A stretch of 64,000 nucleotides of DNA from Aquabacterium sp. NJ1 (GTDB lineage Bacteria > Pseudomonadota > Gammaproteobacteria > Burkholderiales > Burkholderiaceae_C), in NCBI RefSeq assembly GCF_000768065.1, contig NZ_JRKM01000001.1, positions 2,418,001 through 2,482,000 on the forward strand, written 5' to 3'. This document shows, piece by piece, positions 52,734-62,633 of the stretch (its first letter is position 1; each line of letters starts with the position of its first letter). The notes below the pieces were generated by a model, which was not told the DNA's origin, did no database searches, and saw nothing but the letters and a program-made list of their open reading frames with translations. The position numbers and the translations under genes are program-made.

Positions 52734-55700
52734 AGAAGCTGCTGTCCTTCCTGTTCAACGGCACGGTGCTGGCCATCATCGGCCTGCTGGCCCTGTCGCT
52801 CGTCATCTGGATCGTGGGGCCGCTGATCGCGATTGGCACCGTGCGCCCGCTGGAATCGGTCTGGTCCCGCCTGATCCTGATCGGCCTGATCGTGGGCATC
52901 TACGTGCTGGTCAAGGTCATCGGTGCCATCCGCGCCAAAAAGGCCAACCAGGCCGTTGTCAACCAGCTGATGGAGCCCGCCCCCAAAGGCGCCGATGCCC
53001 CGCCCGAAGCGCCTGAAGTCAAGCTGCTGCGCGAGCGTTTCGAGAAGGGCATGGAGACGCTCAAGAACGCCCGCTTCGAAACGCACAAAGGGGTGTGGGC
53101 GGGCATGAAAGCCCGCGCCGGCAAGCGCTACCTGTACGAGCTGCCCTGGTACATCATCATCGGCGCGCCGGGTTCGGGCAAGACCACGGCGCTGCTGAAC
53201 TCGGGCCTGCGCTTCCCGCTGGCGACACCTGGCAGCGGCGCACAAGGCCTGCCCGGCGTGGCCGGCACGCGCAACTGCGACTGGTGGTTCACCGACCAGG
53301 CCGTGCTGCTGGACACCGCCGGCCGCTACACCACGCAAGACAGCGACCACCAGGCCGACCAGACCGCGTGGAACGGCTTCCTGGGCCTGCTCAAGCGCGC
53401 CCGCCCACGCCAGCCCGTCAACGGCGTGCTGGTGACCGTGTCCGTGCCCGATCTGCTGACCAAGTCTGCCGCCGAACGCCAGGCCCAGGCCGCCGCCGTG
53501 CGCACCCGCCTGCAGGAGCTGCACGAGCAGCTGGGCGTGCGCTTCCCCATCTACCTGATGGTGACCAAGTGCGACCTGCTGTCCGGCTTCATGGACACCC
53601 TGGGCGAGCTGGACCGCGACACGCGCGCCACGCCCTGGGGCTTCACCTTCAAGCTCGATGAGCAGCAACACAGTGACGCATCGGCCTTCCTGCCCGAGTT
53701 CGACGCGCTTGAAAAGCGCCTGACCGACGGCCTGATCGACCGCCTGCAGCTGGAGCACGACCCGGCCCGCCGCGCCCGCATCTACGCCTTCCCGCAGCAG
53801 TTCGGCGGCCTGCGCAATGTGCTCAAGTCCTTTGTGGACGATGTGTTCTCGCCGTCGCAGTTCGAAGCCAACCCGCTGATCCGCGGTGTGTACTTCATCA
53901 GCGGCACGCAGGAAGGCACGCCGCTGGACCGCATGCTGGGCAGCATCGCCCGCAGCTACCGGCTGGAGCGCACCGTGCTGCCGCCCAACAAGGCCAGCGG
54001 CAAGGCCTTCTTCCTGGAGCGCCTGCTCAATGACGTGGTGTTCGCCGAAAGCGAACTGGGTGGCACCAACCTGAAGTGGGAGCGCCGCCGCGGCCTGATG
54101 GCCCTGGCTGGTTACGCCACCATCGGCGTGCTGGCCACGGCCCTGCTGGTGGCCTGGGGCGTGAGCTTCTTCAACAACCGCGCTTACGTGAACGCGGTGA
54201 GCCAGCGTGAACAGGCGGTGCGTTCACTGCTGCAGACCACGCCCAACCGCGCCTCGTCCGACATCCTGGTGCTGATGCCCGCGCTCAAGGCCACGCGTGA
54301 CCTGGCCGTGGGCGACAGCGACCGTGAGGTGCCCTGGTCGCTCGGCTGGGGCCTGTACCAAGGCAAGAAGCTGGACTCGGCCTCGCGCCAGGCCTATGAG
54401 CGCATGCTGGTGGACGCCCTGCTGCCGCGCATCGCCCTGCGCGTGGAAGACCAGGTCAAGACCAGCATCGACAACCCCGAGTTGCAGTACGAGGCCCTCA
54501 AGGCTTACGTGATGCTGCATGACCCTGACCACTTCGACCCCAAGGCGCTGAAGTCCTACTTCATGGCCGACTGGGATCAGAACCTGCCGCGCAGCGTCAC
54601 CACCGAGCAGCGGGCCGAGCTCAATGGCTATCTGGATGACCTGCTGGCCCAGGGCCCGGCCGTGTCGCCCCTGCCGGAAGACCGCAAGCTGGTGGACAGC
54701 ACCCGGGCCCGCCTGGTGGCCATCCCCCTGGCGCAACGCGTGTACTACCGATTGAAGCAGCAAGGCGTGGGGGAAGACATCCCCGAGTTCACCGTGGCCA
54801 AGGCCGCGGGCAACAGCGCGGCCCTCGTGTTCATGCGGGCCAGCGGCGCACCACTGACCAAGGGCGTGCCCGGCCTGTTCACGTTTGACGGCTATCACAA
54901 GGGCTTCCAGCCGCAGGTGGAGCAAGCCACCAAGCAACTGAGCGAGGAAGAGACCTGGGTGCTGGGCGTGCAGGACAGCGCCCGTTCGCAATCCCTGCGT
55001 GACCCGACCGCGCTGCGCCGCCTGACCGACGACGTGCGCCAGATCTACCTCACCGAGTACGCCACGATCTGGGAAGGCTTCATCGCCGACATCCGCATGC
55101 TGCCCTCCGACAGCCTGCCCAAGGCCGTGCAGATGGCGCGTGTGCTGTCCAGCCCTGAATCGCCTTTGAAGCCCTTGCTGACGGCGCTGTCGCACGAGAC
55201 CACGCTGAGCTTGTCCGAGAGCAAGTCGCTCATCGACAAGGCGCAGGACAAGGCCGAAAGCACGCTGGACAAGTCCCGCGCCGAGATCGCCAAGCTCTTT
55301 GGTGACAAGCCTGCGCCCAACGCCGTGGCCGATGGCCGGCGCATCGAGTCCATCGTGGACGACCGCTTCGTGGCCCTGCGCGAGATGGTCACCAGCCCCG
55401 ATGGCAAGAGCCCCGCGCCCATCGACGGCACGATCGGCCTGATCAACGAGGTCTACACCTTGCTGACCGCCACCGAGACGGCCGTGCAAGGCGGCAATGT
55501 GCCCCCACCCAGCGACGTGCCCAACAAGGTCAAGGCCGAAGCCGCCCGCCTGCCCGAGCCCATCCGTTCGTTGCTCAACACCTTGTCGGTCAGTGGCACT
55601 GCGGCCGCGCTGGACGCCACCCGCGCCAACCTGGGGCAGGCCATCAAGTCGCAGATCGGCGAGTTCTGCCAGCAGGCGATTGCGGGCCGCTACCCGTTTG

Positions 55701-56326
55701 CGCGCGGCAGCAGCCGCGATGTCACGCAGGATGACTTCGCCCGCATGTTCGCGCCCGGCGGCCTGATTGACAGCTTCTTCCAGCAGCAGCTCGCCCGCTT
55801 CGTGGACACGTCCACGCGGCCATGGAGCTTCCGCAAGCTCGAAGGCGCCACCATGGGCACGGACAGCGGCACGCTGGCGCAGTTCCAGCGCGCGGCCGCC
55901 ATCCGCGACACCTTCTTCCGTGCGGGTGGCAACCAGCCGGGCCTGCGCCTGGACTTCCGCCCCTTCGAGATGGACGCCACCATCACCCAGTTCACGCTGG
56001 ACGTGGACGGCCAACTGGTGAAATACGCCCACGGCCCGCAGATCCCGGCCACCGTGCAATGGCCCGGCCCGCGTGGCAGCTCGCTGGTGCGCGTCTCGCT
56101 GGCCCCGCCCGGCCCCGGTGACAACGCCATCGTGACCGAAGGCCCATGGGCGCTGTTCCGCCTGTTCGACCGCATGAGCCTGAGCCCCGCGGGCGCGCCC
56201 GAGCGCTTCAACGTGGTGTTCAATGTGGGCGGGCGCAAGGCCACGTTCACGGTCACGTCCAGCAGCGTGCAGAACCCCTTCCGCCTGCCGGAGCTGAGCA
56301 GCTTCTCCTGCCCTGGAGGCCTGTGA
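52730..56326 (+). CDS. tssM: Type VI secretion membrane-complex protein TssM (IcmF)
   Basis: A 1198-residue inner-membrane protein. Two spans lie near residues 10-35 and 46-64. A cytoplasmic NTPase-like domain follows with Walker A GAPGSGKTT (145-153) and the segments TRNCDWWFTDQAVLLDTAGRY and ICMF-type VTKCDLLSGF. A third span is near 460. The rest is periplasmic, ending in the beta-rich C-terminal domain that binds TssJ. Walker A is intact, so the ATPase-competent form is predicted. It overlaps tagF by 1 bp. Confidence 0.97.
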   Translation: MKKLLSFLFNGTVLAIIGLLALSLVIWIVGPLIAIGTVRPLESVWSRLILIGLIVGIYVLVKVIGAIRAKKANQAVVNQLMEPAPKGADAPPEAPEVKLLRERFEKGMETLKNARFETHKGVWAGMKARAGKRYLYELPWYIIIGAPGSGKTTALLNSGLRFPLATPGSGAQGLPGVAGTRNCDWWFTDQAVLLDTAGRYTTQDSDHQADQTAWNGFLGLLKRARPRQPVNGVLVTVSVPDLLTKSAAERQAQAAAVRTRLQELHEQLGVRFPIYLMVTKCDLLSGFMDTLGELDRDTRATPWGFTFKLDEQQHSDASAFLPEFDALEKRLTDGLIDRLQLEHDPARRARIYAFPQQFGGLRNVLKSFVDDVFSPSQFEANPLIRGVYFISGTQEGTPLDRMLGSIARSYRLERTVLPPNKASGKAFFLERLLNDVVFAESELGGTNLKWERRRGLMALAGYATIGVLATALLVAWGVSFFNNRAYVNAVSQREQAVRSLLQTTPNRASSDILVLMPALKATRDLAVGDSDREVPWSLGWGLYQGKKLDSASRQAYERMLVDALLPRIALRVEDQVKTSIDNPELQYEALKAYVMLHDPDHFDPKALKSYFMADWDQNLPRSVTTEQRAELNGYLDDLLAQGPAVSPLPEDRKLVDSTRARLVAIPLAQRVYYRLKQQGVGEDIPEFTVAKAAGNSAALVFMRASGAPLTKGVPGLFTFDGYHKGFQPQVEQATKQLSEEETWVLGVQDSARSQSLRDPTALRRLTDDVRQIYLTEYATIWEGFIADIRMLPSDSLPKAVQMARVLSSPESPLKPLLTALSHETTLSLSESKSLIDKAQDKAESTLDKSRAEIAKLFGDKPAPNAVADGRRIESIVDDRFVALREMVTSPDGKSPAPIDGTIGLINEVYTLLTATETAVQGGNVPPPSDVPNKVKAEAARLPEPIRSLLNTLSVSGTAAALDATRANLGQAIKSQIGEFCQQAIAGRYPFARGSSRDVTQDDFARMFAPGGLIDSFFQQQLARFVDTSTRPWSFRKLEGATMGTDSGTLAQFQRAAAIRDTFFRAGGNQPGLRLDFRPFEMDATITQFTLDVDGQLVKYAHGPQIPATVQWPGPRGSSLVRVSLAPPGPGDNAIVTEGPWALFRLFDRMSLSPAGAPERFNVVFNVGGRKATFTVTSSSVQNPFRLPELSSFSCPGGL

Positions 56327-57027
56327 TGATGTCGGCGGGTGGTTCGGCCGTGGGTTCGACATGTGGCTGGTTCGGCAAGATCGCCTCGCTGGGTGACTTC
56401 AGCGCCCGGCGCCTGCCGCCCGAGTTCGTGCAGCGCTGCGATGACTGGTTGTCGCGCGGCGTGCAGACCAGCCGCGCGCAACTGGGCGAACGCTGGCTCA
56501 ACACCTACCTGACCGCCCCCATCTGGCGCTTCGCCTGGAGCCCCGGTATCGCAGGCCCCCACTGGTGGATGGGCGTGATGATGCCCAGCGTGGACAGCGT
56601 GGGCCGCTACTTCCCCCTGGTCGTGGCCCAGGCCAGCGCCTACGCACCAGACTCCGGCCAGGACCACACCGCCTTGCAGCGCTGGATGGACCACGTGGCC
56701 CAGGCCGCCATGAGCACCCTGCATGCAGGCGCCCAGGTCGACGCCTTCGAGGCCCGGCTGATGGACGCCCCCACCTGGCAGGCCGCGCCCCCCGTTGGCG
56801 CGCCCAATCTGCAACGCCTGGTCGGGCGCGACCGCTACCAGGGCGCGCCGCACCCCTCGCTCAGCCATTGGCTGGAAGGCGTGGCGGGCATGAGCCTGCA
56901 TCAGCAGGTGCAAGGCCAGAGCCTGTGGTGGCTGCCCGATTCGGGCCATGGCAGTGGTAGCCTGAGCCTGGGCCCGGGCTTGCCCGGCCAAGACCATTTC
57001 GTCGAACTGCTGCAAGGCAGCTGGTAA
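56326..57027 (+). CDS. tagF: Type VI secretion-associated protein TagF
   Basis: A 233-residue cytoplasmic protein of the TagF/ImpM family. It opens with CGWFGKIASLGDFSARRLPPEF and shows WMGVMMPSVDSVGRYFPLVVAQ, the family core. In Pseudomonas, TagF represses T6SS post-translationally through the threonine-phosphorylation pathway and Fha. The start at 56326 has GGAGG six bases upstream and overlaps the tssM stop (TGATG). It is followed after 34 bp by a kinase gene. Confidence 0.93.
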   Translation: MMSAGGSAVGSTCGWFGKIASLGDFSARRLPPEFVQRCDDWLSRGVQTSRAQLGERWLNTYLTAPIWRFAWSPGIAGPHWWMGVMMPSVDSVGRYFPLVVAQASAYAPDSGQDHTALQRWMDHVAQAAMSTLHAGAQVDAFEARLMDAPTWQAAPPVGAPNLQRLVGRDRYQGAPHPSLSHWLEGVAGMSLHQQVQGQSLWWLPDSGHGSGSLSLGPGLPGQDHFVELLQGSW

Positions 57028-57061
57028 CCCGTTTCAGCGCTGCCTGCGTTGCCCTCGCCCC

Positions 57062-59041
57062 ATGAGCCAAGCCGAATCCGCCCAACCCCAGCCCGCCACG
57101 CCCTCTTCCAGCAGTCCCAGGCCGGCCGCTGGCGGCCACAGCGGCAACGCCCTGCCCATCGGCCACCGCCTGCACGAGTTCGAGATCACCGGCCTGGTGG
57201 GTGAAGGCGGCTTCGGCATCGTCTACCTGGCGCACGACACGCAACTCGAACGCGTGGTCGCCATCAAGGAGTACATGCCCGGCTCGCTGGCCACACGTGC
57301 GGGTGACCTGTCCGTCACCGTCAAGTCCGAGCGCCAGCGCGACACCTTCACGCTGGGCATGCGCAGCTTCGTCAACGAAGCCAAGCTGCTGGCCTCGTTC
57401 GACCACCCCGCGCTGATCAAGGTCTATCGCTTCTGGGAAGAAAACGGCACCGCCTACATGGTGATGCCCTACTACCAGGGCCCCACCTTCAAGACCTGGT
57501 TGCGCGAGCAGCAGCAGCCGCCCGACGAGGCCTGGCTCAAGGGCATGCTCGGCCCCCTGATCGACGCGCTGGAAGTGATCCACGCCGACCACTGCTACCA
57601 CCGCGACATCGCGCCCGACAACATCCTGCTGCTGGGCCTCAACAAGCCCTTGCTGCTGGACTTCGGCGCCGCCCGCCGCGTGATCGGCGACGCCACGCAG
57701 GCCCTGACCGTCATCCTCAAGCCGGGCTACGCGCCCATCGAGCAGTACGCCGAAGTGCCCTCGATGAAGCAGGGCCCGTGGACCGACGTCTACGCCCTGT
57801 GCGCGGTGCTGTATGCCGCCATCCTGGGCAAGGCGCCGCCGCCCTCGGTGGGCCGCATGATGAAGGACGACATGACGCCGATCTCGCAAGCTGCGCTCGG
57901 CCGTTATTCCGCGCCCTTCCTCGCTGCCATCGACGCCGGCCTGACCGTGCACCCCGAGCAGCGCCTGCAGAACATGGCCGCCTTGCGCGAGCGCCTGTTT
58001 GCCACCGAGCTGCCACCTGGCGCCACGCCACCCGCCCCCGCCAATGAGGACGACGAGCGCACGGTGATGATGCCCGCTGGCATGGACGCGGCCACCCTGG
58101 TGACGCAGGCCAAGCAGCAGACACAGATGACGGCGATGGCCGCCACGGCGACCGGCTTCCCGGCCACGCAGGTGGCGCAGGCGTCCAACGCCGCCACACC
58201 GGCGACCACGGGGGCCCCCACGGCCACATCGAGCCCGTCATCGGCAAGCACATCGACCACCGCCCCCGGCGGCGGCCTCAACAAGCTCTGGATCGCGCTG
58301 GCCGCGCTCGGCCTGGCCGGTGGTGGTGGCGCCTGGTTCATGACCCGCTCGCACCAGGCTGGCCCGGCCACGGCAGGCGACAGCGCCTCACAAGTGGCAC
58401 AGGCGGCATCCAACACCGCCAGCGACACCTCGGCCAGCACGGCCACCAGCACATCGGCCAACACCGCCTCCGCCACGCCCCCCGCGATGCCCGCCCAGCG
58501 CGACCCCTTCACCATCGTGGCCGCGCTGGAAGACATCGTGCGCAACGCCGACCCGCTGATGGCCGTCAACACCTTGACCGACAAGTCACAGCTGCTCATC
58601 GGCAAGGACAAGCTGCTGTTCCAGGTCAAGTCCAGTGTGCCCGGCTACCTGTATGTCTACCTGGCCGGCACGGACCAGAACCACTTCTACCTGCTCTTCC
58701 CCAACGCGCTGGACAAGAACAACCGCATCGAGGCCGACAAGCTGGTGGAGCTGCCCCGCAAGGGCTGGCACATCACCGCCGGCGGCCCGCCCGGCGTAGA
58801 CCACATCGTGACCATGGTCTCGCCCTACCCGCGCGACCTGAGCGCGCTGCACCTCAACACCACGGACACCATCCCCGAGTTCGACATGGCCCAGGCCGCC
58901 CAAGCCTGGGCCGAGCACAAGGGCCCGGGCAGCCCCTTCGTGCCACCGGCCTTGTGCGAAGGCACCACCACGCCCCCCACGCCTTGCGATCAACGTTATG
59001 GCGCCACACTGGTCCACATCGAGGAAGTGGCCACACGCTGA
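57062..59041 (+). CDS. Transmembrane Ser/Thr protein kinase with C-terminal DUF4384-like domain
   Basis: A 659-residue protein. The kinase domain (about 38-330) has the Gly loop GEGGFGIVY, Lys69 in VVAIKEY, catalytic-loop HRDIAPDN with Asp182 and Asn187, and DFG with Asp200. The usual Lys two residues after Asp182 is Ala. An Ala/Thr linker precedes one span (about 407-425), then a second low-complexity linker. A periplasmic domain (about 490-640) resembles DUF4384 (SSVPGYLYVYLAGTDQNHFYLLFPN). By position next to tagF it may start the T6SS phosphorylation pathway. No PppA phosphatase or Fha gene is beside it. Confidence 0.88.
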   Translation: MSQAESAQPQPATPSSSSPRPAAGGHSGNALPIGHRLHEFEITGLVGEGGFGIVYLAHDTQLERVVAIKEYMPGSLATRAGDLSVTVKSERQRDTFTLGMRSFVNEAKLLASFDHPALIKVYRFWEENGTAYMVMPYYQGPTFKTWLREQQQPPDEAWLKGMLGPLIDALEVIHADHCYHRDIAPDNILLLGLNKPLLLDFGAARRVIGDATQALTVILKPGYAPIEQYAEVPSMKQGPWTDVYALCAVLYAAILGKAPPPSVGRMMKDDMTPISQAALGRYSAPFLAAIDAGLTVHPEQRLQNMAALRERLFATELPPGATPPAPANEDDERTVMMPAGMDAATLVTQAKQQTQMTAMAATATGFPATQVAQASNAATPATTGAPTATSSPSSASTSTTAPGGGLNKLWIALAALGLAGGGGAWFMTRSHQAGPATAGDSASQVAQAASNTASDTSASTATSTSANTASATPPAMPAQRDPFTIVAALEDIVRNADPLMAVNTLTDKSQLLIGKDKLLFQVKSSVPGYLYVYLAGTDQNHFYLLFPNALDKNNRIEADKLVELPRKGWHITAGGPPGVDHIVTMVSPYPRDLSALHLNTTDTIPEFDMAQAAQAWAEHKGPGSPFVPPALCEGTTTPPTPCDQRYGATLVHIEEVATR

Positions 59042-59213
59042 CCACAGCCATCACGAATCTGCTGACACGGCGCCCGGACAGGCACACAATCGGCAAATAA
59101 CCGGTGACAAGACGGCTGTATCCCCGCATCCCGGGGCAGTTCACAAGGAGACAATCCCACCGGGCAGGTCCACCCCGCCCGGCCCCGCTTCTTGAGCCCA
59201 CCCGCACCGCTTG

Positions 59214-62200
59214 ATGACCCAACCTGCGCCTCTGCCCGCCAACGAAGTACAGCGTCTGTCGCGTTTGCGCGAGCTGGCCGTTCTGGACAGCGCGCCCGAA
59301 CCCCTGTTCGACACGCTCACGCAGCTGGCTGCCAGCACCTGTGGTGTGCCCATCGCCCTGGTCAGCCTCATTGACACGGGCCGGCAATGGTTCAAGGCCC
59401 GCGTGGGCCTGCCAGCGGTCACCGAGACCCCGCGCGACATCTCCTTTTGCGCCCATGCCATCCTGGAAGATGACGTGATGGAAGTGGCCGATGCCACGCG
59501 CGACCCGCGCTTTGTGCACAACCCGCTGGTCACCGGCGAGCCCGGCATCCGCTTCTACGCCGGCGCCCCCATCAAGCTGCCCGATGGCTCGCGCATCGGC
59601 ACGCTGTGCGTGATCGACCGGCAGCCCCGCATCCTGTCGAGCAAACAGCGCCAGACCCTGCAGCACCTGGCCCAGATCGCCGCCGACGCCCTGCTCCTGC
59701 GCGAACGCACGCTGAACCGTGCCCTGCAAGCCAGCCAGGGTCTGGCCGCCGAGATCGCCAACAACGAAGCCTTGTACCGCGCCATTGTCGAAGACCAGAC
59801 CGAGCTGATCTCGCTGGCCGACACCCAAGGCCGGCTGACCTTTGTGAACGCGGCCTACAGCCGCCAGTACGGCAAGCCCACGCAGGCCCTCATCGGCACC
59901 AGCTTCTACGACTACATCCCCGAAGACGAGCGCGAGGCAGTGCGAGCCCACATCCAGCGCCTGCTGGACACCCGCGAGCCCCTGCAAGACGAAAACCGCA
60001 CCGTGGCCGCCAATGGCGAACTGCGCTGGATGGCCTGGACCAACCGCGTGATCTGCGACGAGCACGGCCAGGTCACCGGCATCCACTCTGTGGGCCGCGA
60101 CATCACCGAGCGCAAGCTGGCCGAATACTCGCTGCAGGAGAGCAAGGCCCGTCTGCGTTCGCTGTACGAGTCCACGCCGGCCATGCTGCACTCCATCGAC
60201 AGCCACGGCATCTTGCTCACGGTGAGCGATACCTGGCTGGCCAAGATGGGCTACACGCGCGAAGAGGTCATCGGGCGCTCATCGGCGGATTTCCTCGTGC
60301 CCTCGTCCTATGAGTACGCGCGCAACGTGGTGCTGCCGCGCTACCTGCTCACCGGCCGCTGCGACAACGTCGAGTACCAGATGGTGCGCAAGGACGGCAG
60401 CCTCATCGACGTGCGCCTGTCGGCCATCATGGAGCGCGAGGCCGATGGCCAGCCTGGCCGCTCGCTGGCCATCCTGGAAGACATCACCGAAAAGCACGCC
60501 GTGGAGGCCGCGCTGCATGCCAACCAGGAACGCCTGACCCTGGCCACGCAGGCCAATGAAATCGGCATCTGGGAGCTGACCTTGCCCGATGGCAGGCTCA
60601 CCTGGAGCGACATGATGTTCACCATCTTCGGCCTGCCACGCGAGCACTTCACCGGCCGCATCGAAGACTGGGCGCAATGCATCCACCCCGATGACCTGGA
60701 GTACACCAGCCGGGAGCTGACCGCCGCCATCAAGGGCCACAAGGCGATGGACTTCGACTTCCGCGTGCGCCACCCCAATGGCAATGTGCGTTATGTGTAC
60801 GGGCGCGCCACCGTGTTCCGCGACGGCAAGGGCCGCGCCACACGCGTGCTGGGCACCAACTACGACGTCACCGAGCGCAAGCGCATGGAGCGCGAACTCG
60901 CCGAAAAGCACGAGCTGCTGCGCGTGACCCTGCACTCCATCGGCGACGCCGTGATCACCACCGATGCCCATGGCCGCGTGCAATGGCTCAACCCCGTGGC
61001 CGAGCGCATGACGGGCTGGCCCAATGAGGCCGCGCGTGACCAGCCCCTGGGCCAGGTCTTTCACATCGTCAACGAACTCACGCGCGAGCCCGAGGTCAAC
61101 CCCTTCGAGCGCTGCCTGGCCGAAGACCTGCACATCGGCCAGCTGGACCAGACCCTGCTGATTTCGCGCACTGGCGTCGAATACGGCATCGAGGACTCGG
61201 CCGCGCCCATCCGCGATGAAGACGGCACCATGCTGGGCGTGGTCCTGGTCTTCCATGACGTGACCGAGCAGCGCCGCATGGGCCACGAGATGAACTTCCG
61301 CGCCACGCACGATGAGCTGACCGGGCTGGTCAACCGTGCAGAGTTCGACAAGCGCCTCACCCGCGTGCTGAGCGAGGCCCATGAACACGACAGCGCGCAC
61401 GCGCTCATGTACATCGACCTGGACCAGTTCAAGCTCGTCAACGACGCCTGCGGCCACAGCGTGGGCGACCAGTTGCTGTGCCAGGTCACCAGCCTGCTGC
61501 AAGGCTGCGTGCGCGCACGTGACACGCTGGCGCGCCTGGGTGGCGATGAATTCGGCGTGATCCTGGAGCACTGCAATGTGGACCAGGCCCACCGCGTGGC
61601 GCAAGACATCTGCGACCAGATGAGCGAGTTCCGCTTCATCCACGATGGGCGGCGTTTCCGCATTGGCACCAGCATCGGCCTGGTGCCGCTGGACAAACGC
61701 TGGGCCACCACCGCCTCCGTGCTGCAGGCGGCCGACACCTCGTGTTATGCCGCCAAAGAGGCCGGCCGCAACCGCGTGCACGCCTGGTACGACACCGACC
61801 AGGCCATGCGTGCCCGCAAAGGCGAGATGCAGTGGGCCAGCCGGCTGGAGCAGGCGCTCGACGAGAACCGCTTCATCCTCTACGGCCAGCGCATCGCGCC
61901 CATCCACCACGATGCCCGGGGCCTGCACTGCGAAGTGCTGCTGCGCCTGAAAGACACCGATGGCAGCATCATCCCGCCCGGCGCCTTCCTGCCCGCGGCC
62001 GAGCGCTTCCACATGGCTTCACGCATCGACCGCTGGGTGGTGCGCCACGTTTTCGAGTGGCTGGCCAGCCAGGGCGAGGCGCTCGACCAGATCGACACCA
62101 TCGCCGTCAACCTGTCGGGCCAGTCCATCAGCGACCCGAGCTTCCACCACTTCATGCAGGAGCTGATCACCGAAACCTCGGTGGACGTGCGCAAGCTCTG

Positions 62201-62597
62201 CCTGGAGATCACCGAGACCTCGGCCATCACCAACCTGGCCGATGCGGGCGCCTTCATCGAAGGCATGCGCCAGCGCGGCGTGCGCATGGCGCTGGATGAC
62301 TTCGGCTCGGGTGCCTCGTCCTTTGGCTACCTCAAGAACCTGCCGGTGGACTACCTCAAGATCGACGGCCAGTTCATCAAAGCCCTGGTACATGACCCGC
62401 TCGACCAGGCCACCGTGCGCTGCTTTTGCGAAGTGGCGCGTGTGCTGGGCATCAAGACCATCGCCGAGTTCGTGGAAACCGAAGCCACGCTGCATGAGTT
62501 GCGCAAACTCGGCGTGGACCATGCCCAGGGCTACCTGATCCACAAGCCGCAACCGCTGGTTGAATTGCTGAGCCGCGTCACCTGCACCACGGGCTGA
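59214..62597 (+). CDS. GAF-PAS(4)-GGDEF-EAL c-di-GMP sensor enzyme
   Basis: A 1127-residue cytoplasmic protein without clear spans. A GAF domain (about 20-165) is followed by four PAS modules (about 180-300, 303-425, 435-560 and 562-690). GGDEF follows (about 700-860), with ARLGGDEFGVILEH and an intact RARD inhibitory site five residues before the motif. The EAL domain (about 870-1120) reads EVL where EAL is usual, but keeps DDFGSGASSFGYL, KIDGQFI and IAEFVETE. Both activities may therefore be present. The start is ATG 59214, next to a TTG at 59211; no strong ribosome-binding site is seen. Confidence 0.92.
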   Translation: MTQPAPLPANEVQRLSRLRELAVLDSAPEPLFDTLTQLAASTCGVPIALVSLIDTGRQWFKARVGLPAVTETPRDISFCAHAILEDDVMEVADATRDPRFVHNPLVTGEPGIRFYAGAPIKLPDGSRIGTLCVIDRQPRILSSKQRQTLQHLAQIAADALLLRERTLNRALQASQGLAAEIANNEALYRAIVEDQTELISLADTQGRLTFVNAAYSRQYGKPTQALIGTSFYDYIPEDEREAVRAHIQRLLDTREPLQDENRTVAANGELRWMAWTNRVICDEHGQVTGIHSVGRDITERKLAEYSLQESKARLRSLYESTPAMLHSIDSHGILLTVSDTWLAKMGYTREEVIGRSSADFLVPSSYEYARNVVLPRYLLTGRCDNVEYQMVRKDGSLIDVRLSAIMEREADGQPGRSLAILEDITEKHAVEAALHANQERLTLATQANEIGIWELTLPDGRLTWSDMMFTIFGLPREHFTGRIEDWAQCIHPDDLEYTSRELTAAIKGHKAMDFDFRVRHPNGNVRYVYGRATVFRDGKGRATRVLGTNYDVTERKRMERELAEKHELLRVTLHSIGDAVITTDAHGRVQWLNPVAERMTGWPNEAARDQPLGQVFHIVNELTREPEVNPFERCLAEDLHIGQLDQTLLISRTGVEYGIEDSAAPIRDEDGTMLGVVLVFHDVTEQRRMGHEMNFRATHDELTGLVNRAEFDKRLTRVLSEAHEHDSAHALMYIDLDQFKLVNDACGHSVGDQLLCQVTSLLQGCVRARDTLARLGGDEFGVILEHCNVDQAHRVAQDICDQMSEFRFIHDGRRFRIGTSIGLVPLDKRWATTASVLQAADTSCYAAKEAGRNRVHAWYDTDQAMRARKGEMQWASRLEQALDENRFILYGQRIAPIHHDARGLHCEVLLRLKDTDGSIIPPGAFLPAAERFHMASRIDRWVVRHVFEWLASQGEALDQIDTIAVNLSGQSISDPSFHHFMQELITETSVDVRKLCLEITETSAITNLADAGAFIEGMRQRGVRMALDDFGSGASSFGYLKNLPVDYLKIDGQFIKALVHDPLDQATVRCFCEVARVLGIKTIAEFVETEATLHELRKLGVDHAQGYLIHKPQPLVELLSRVTCTTG

Positions 62598-62633
62598 GCG
62601 CTTGCACGCACACGGCCAGCCGCGCGCAGCCCC

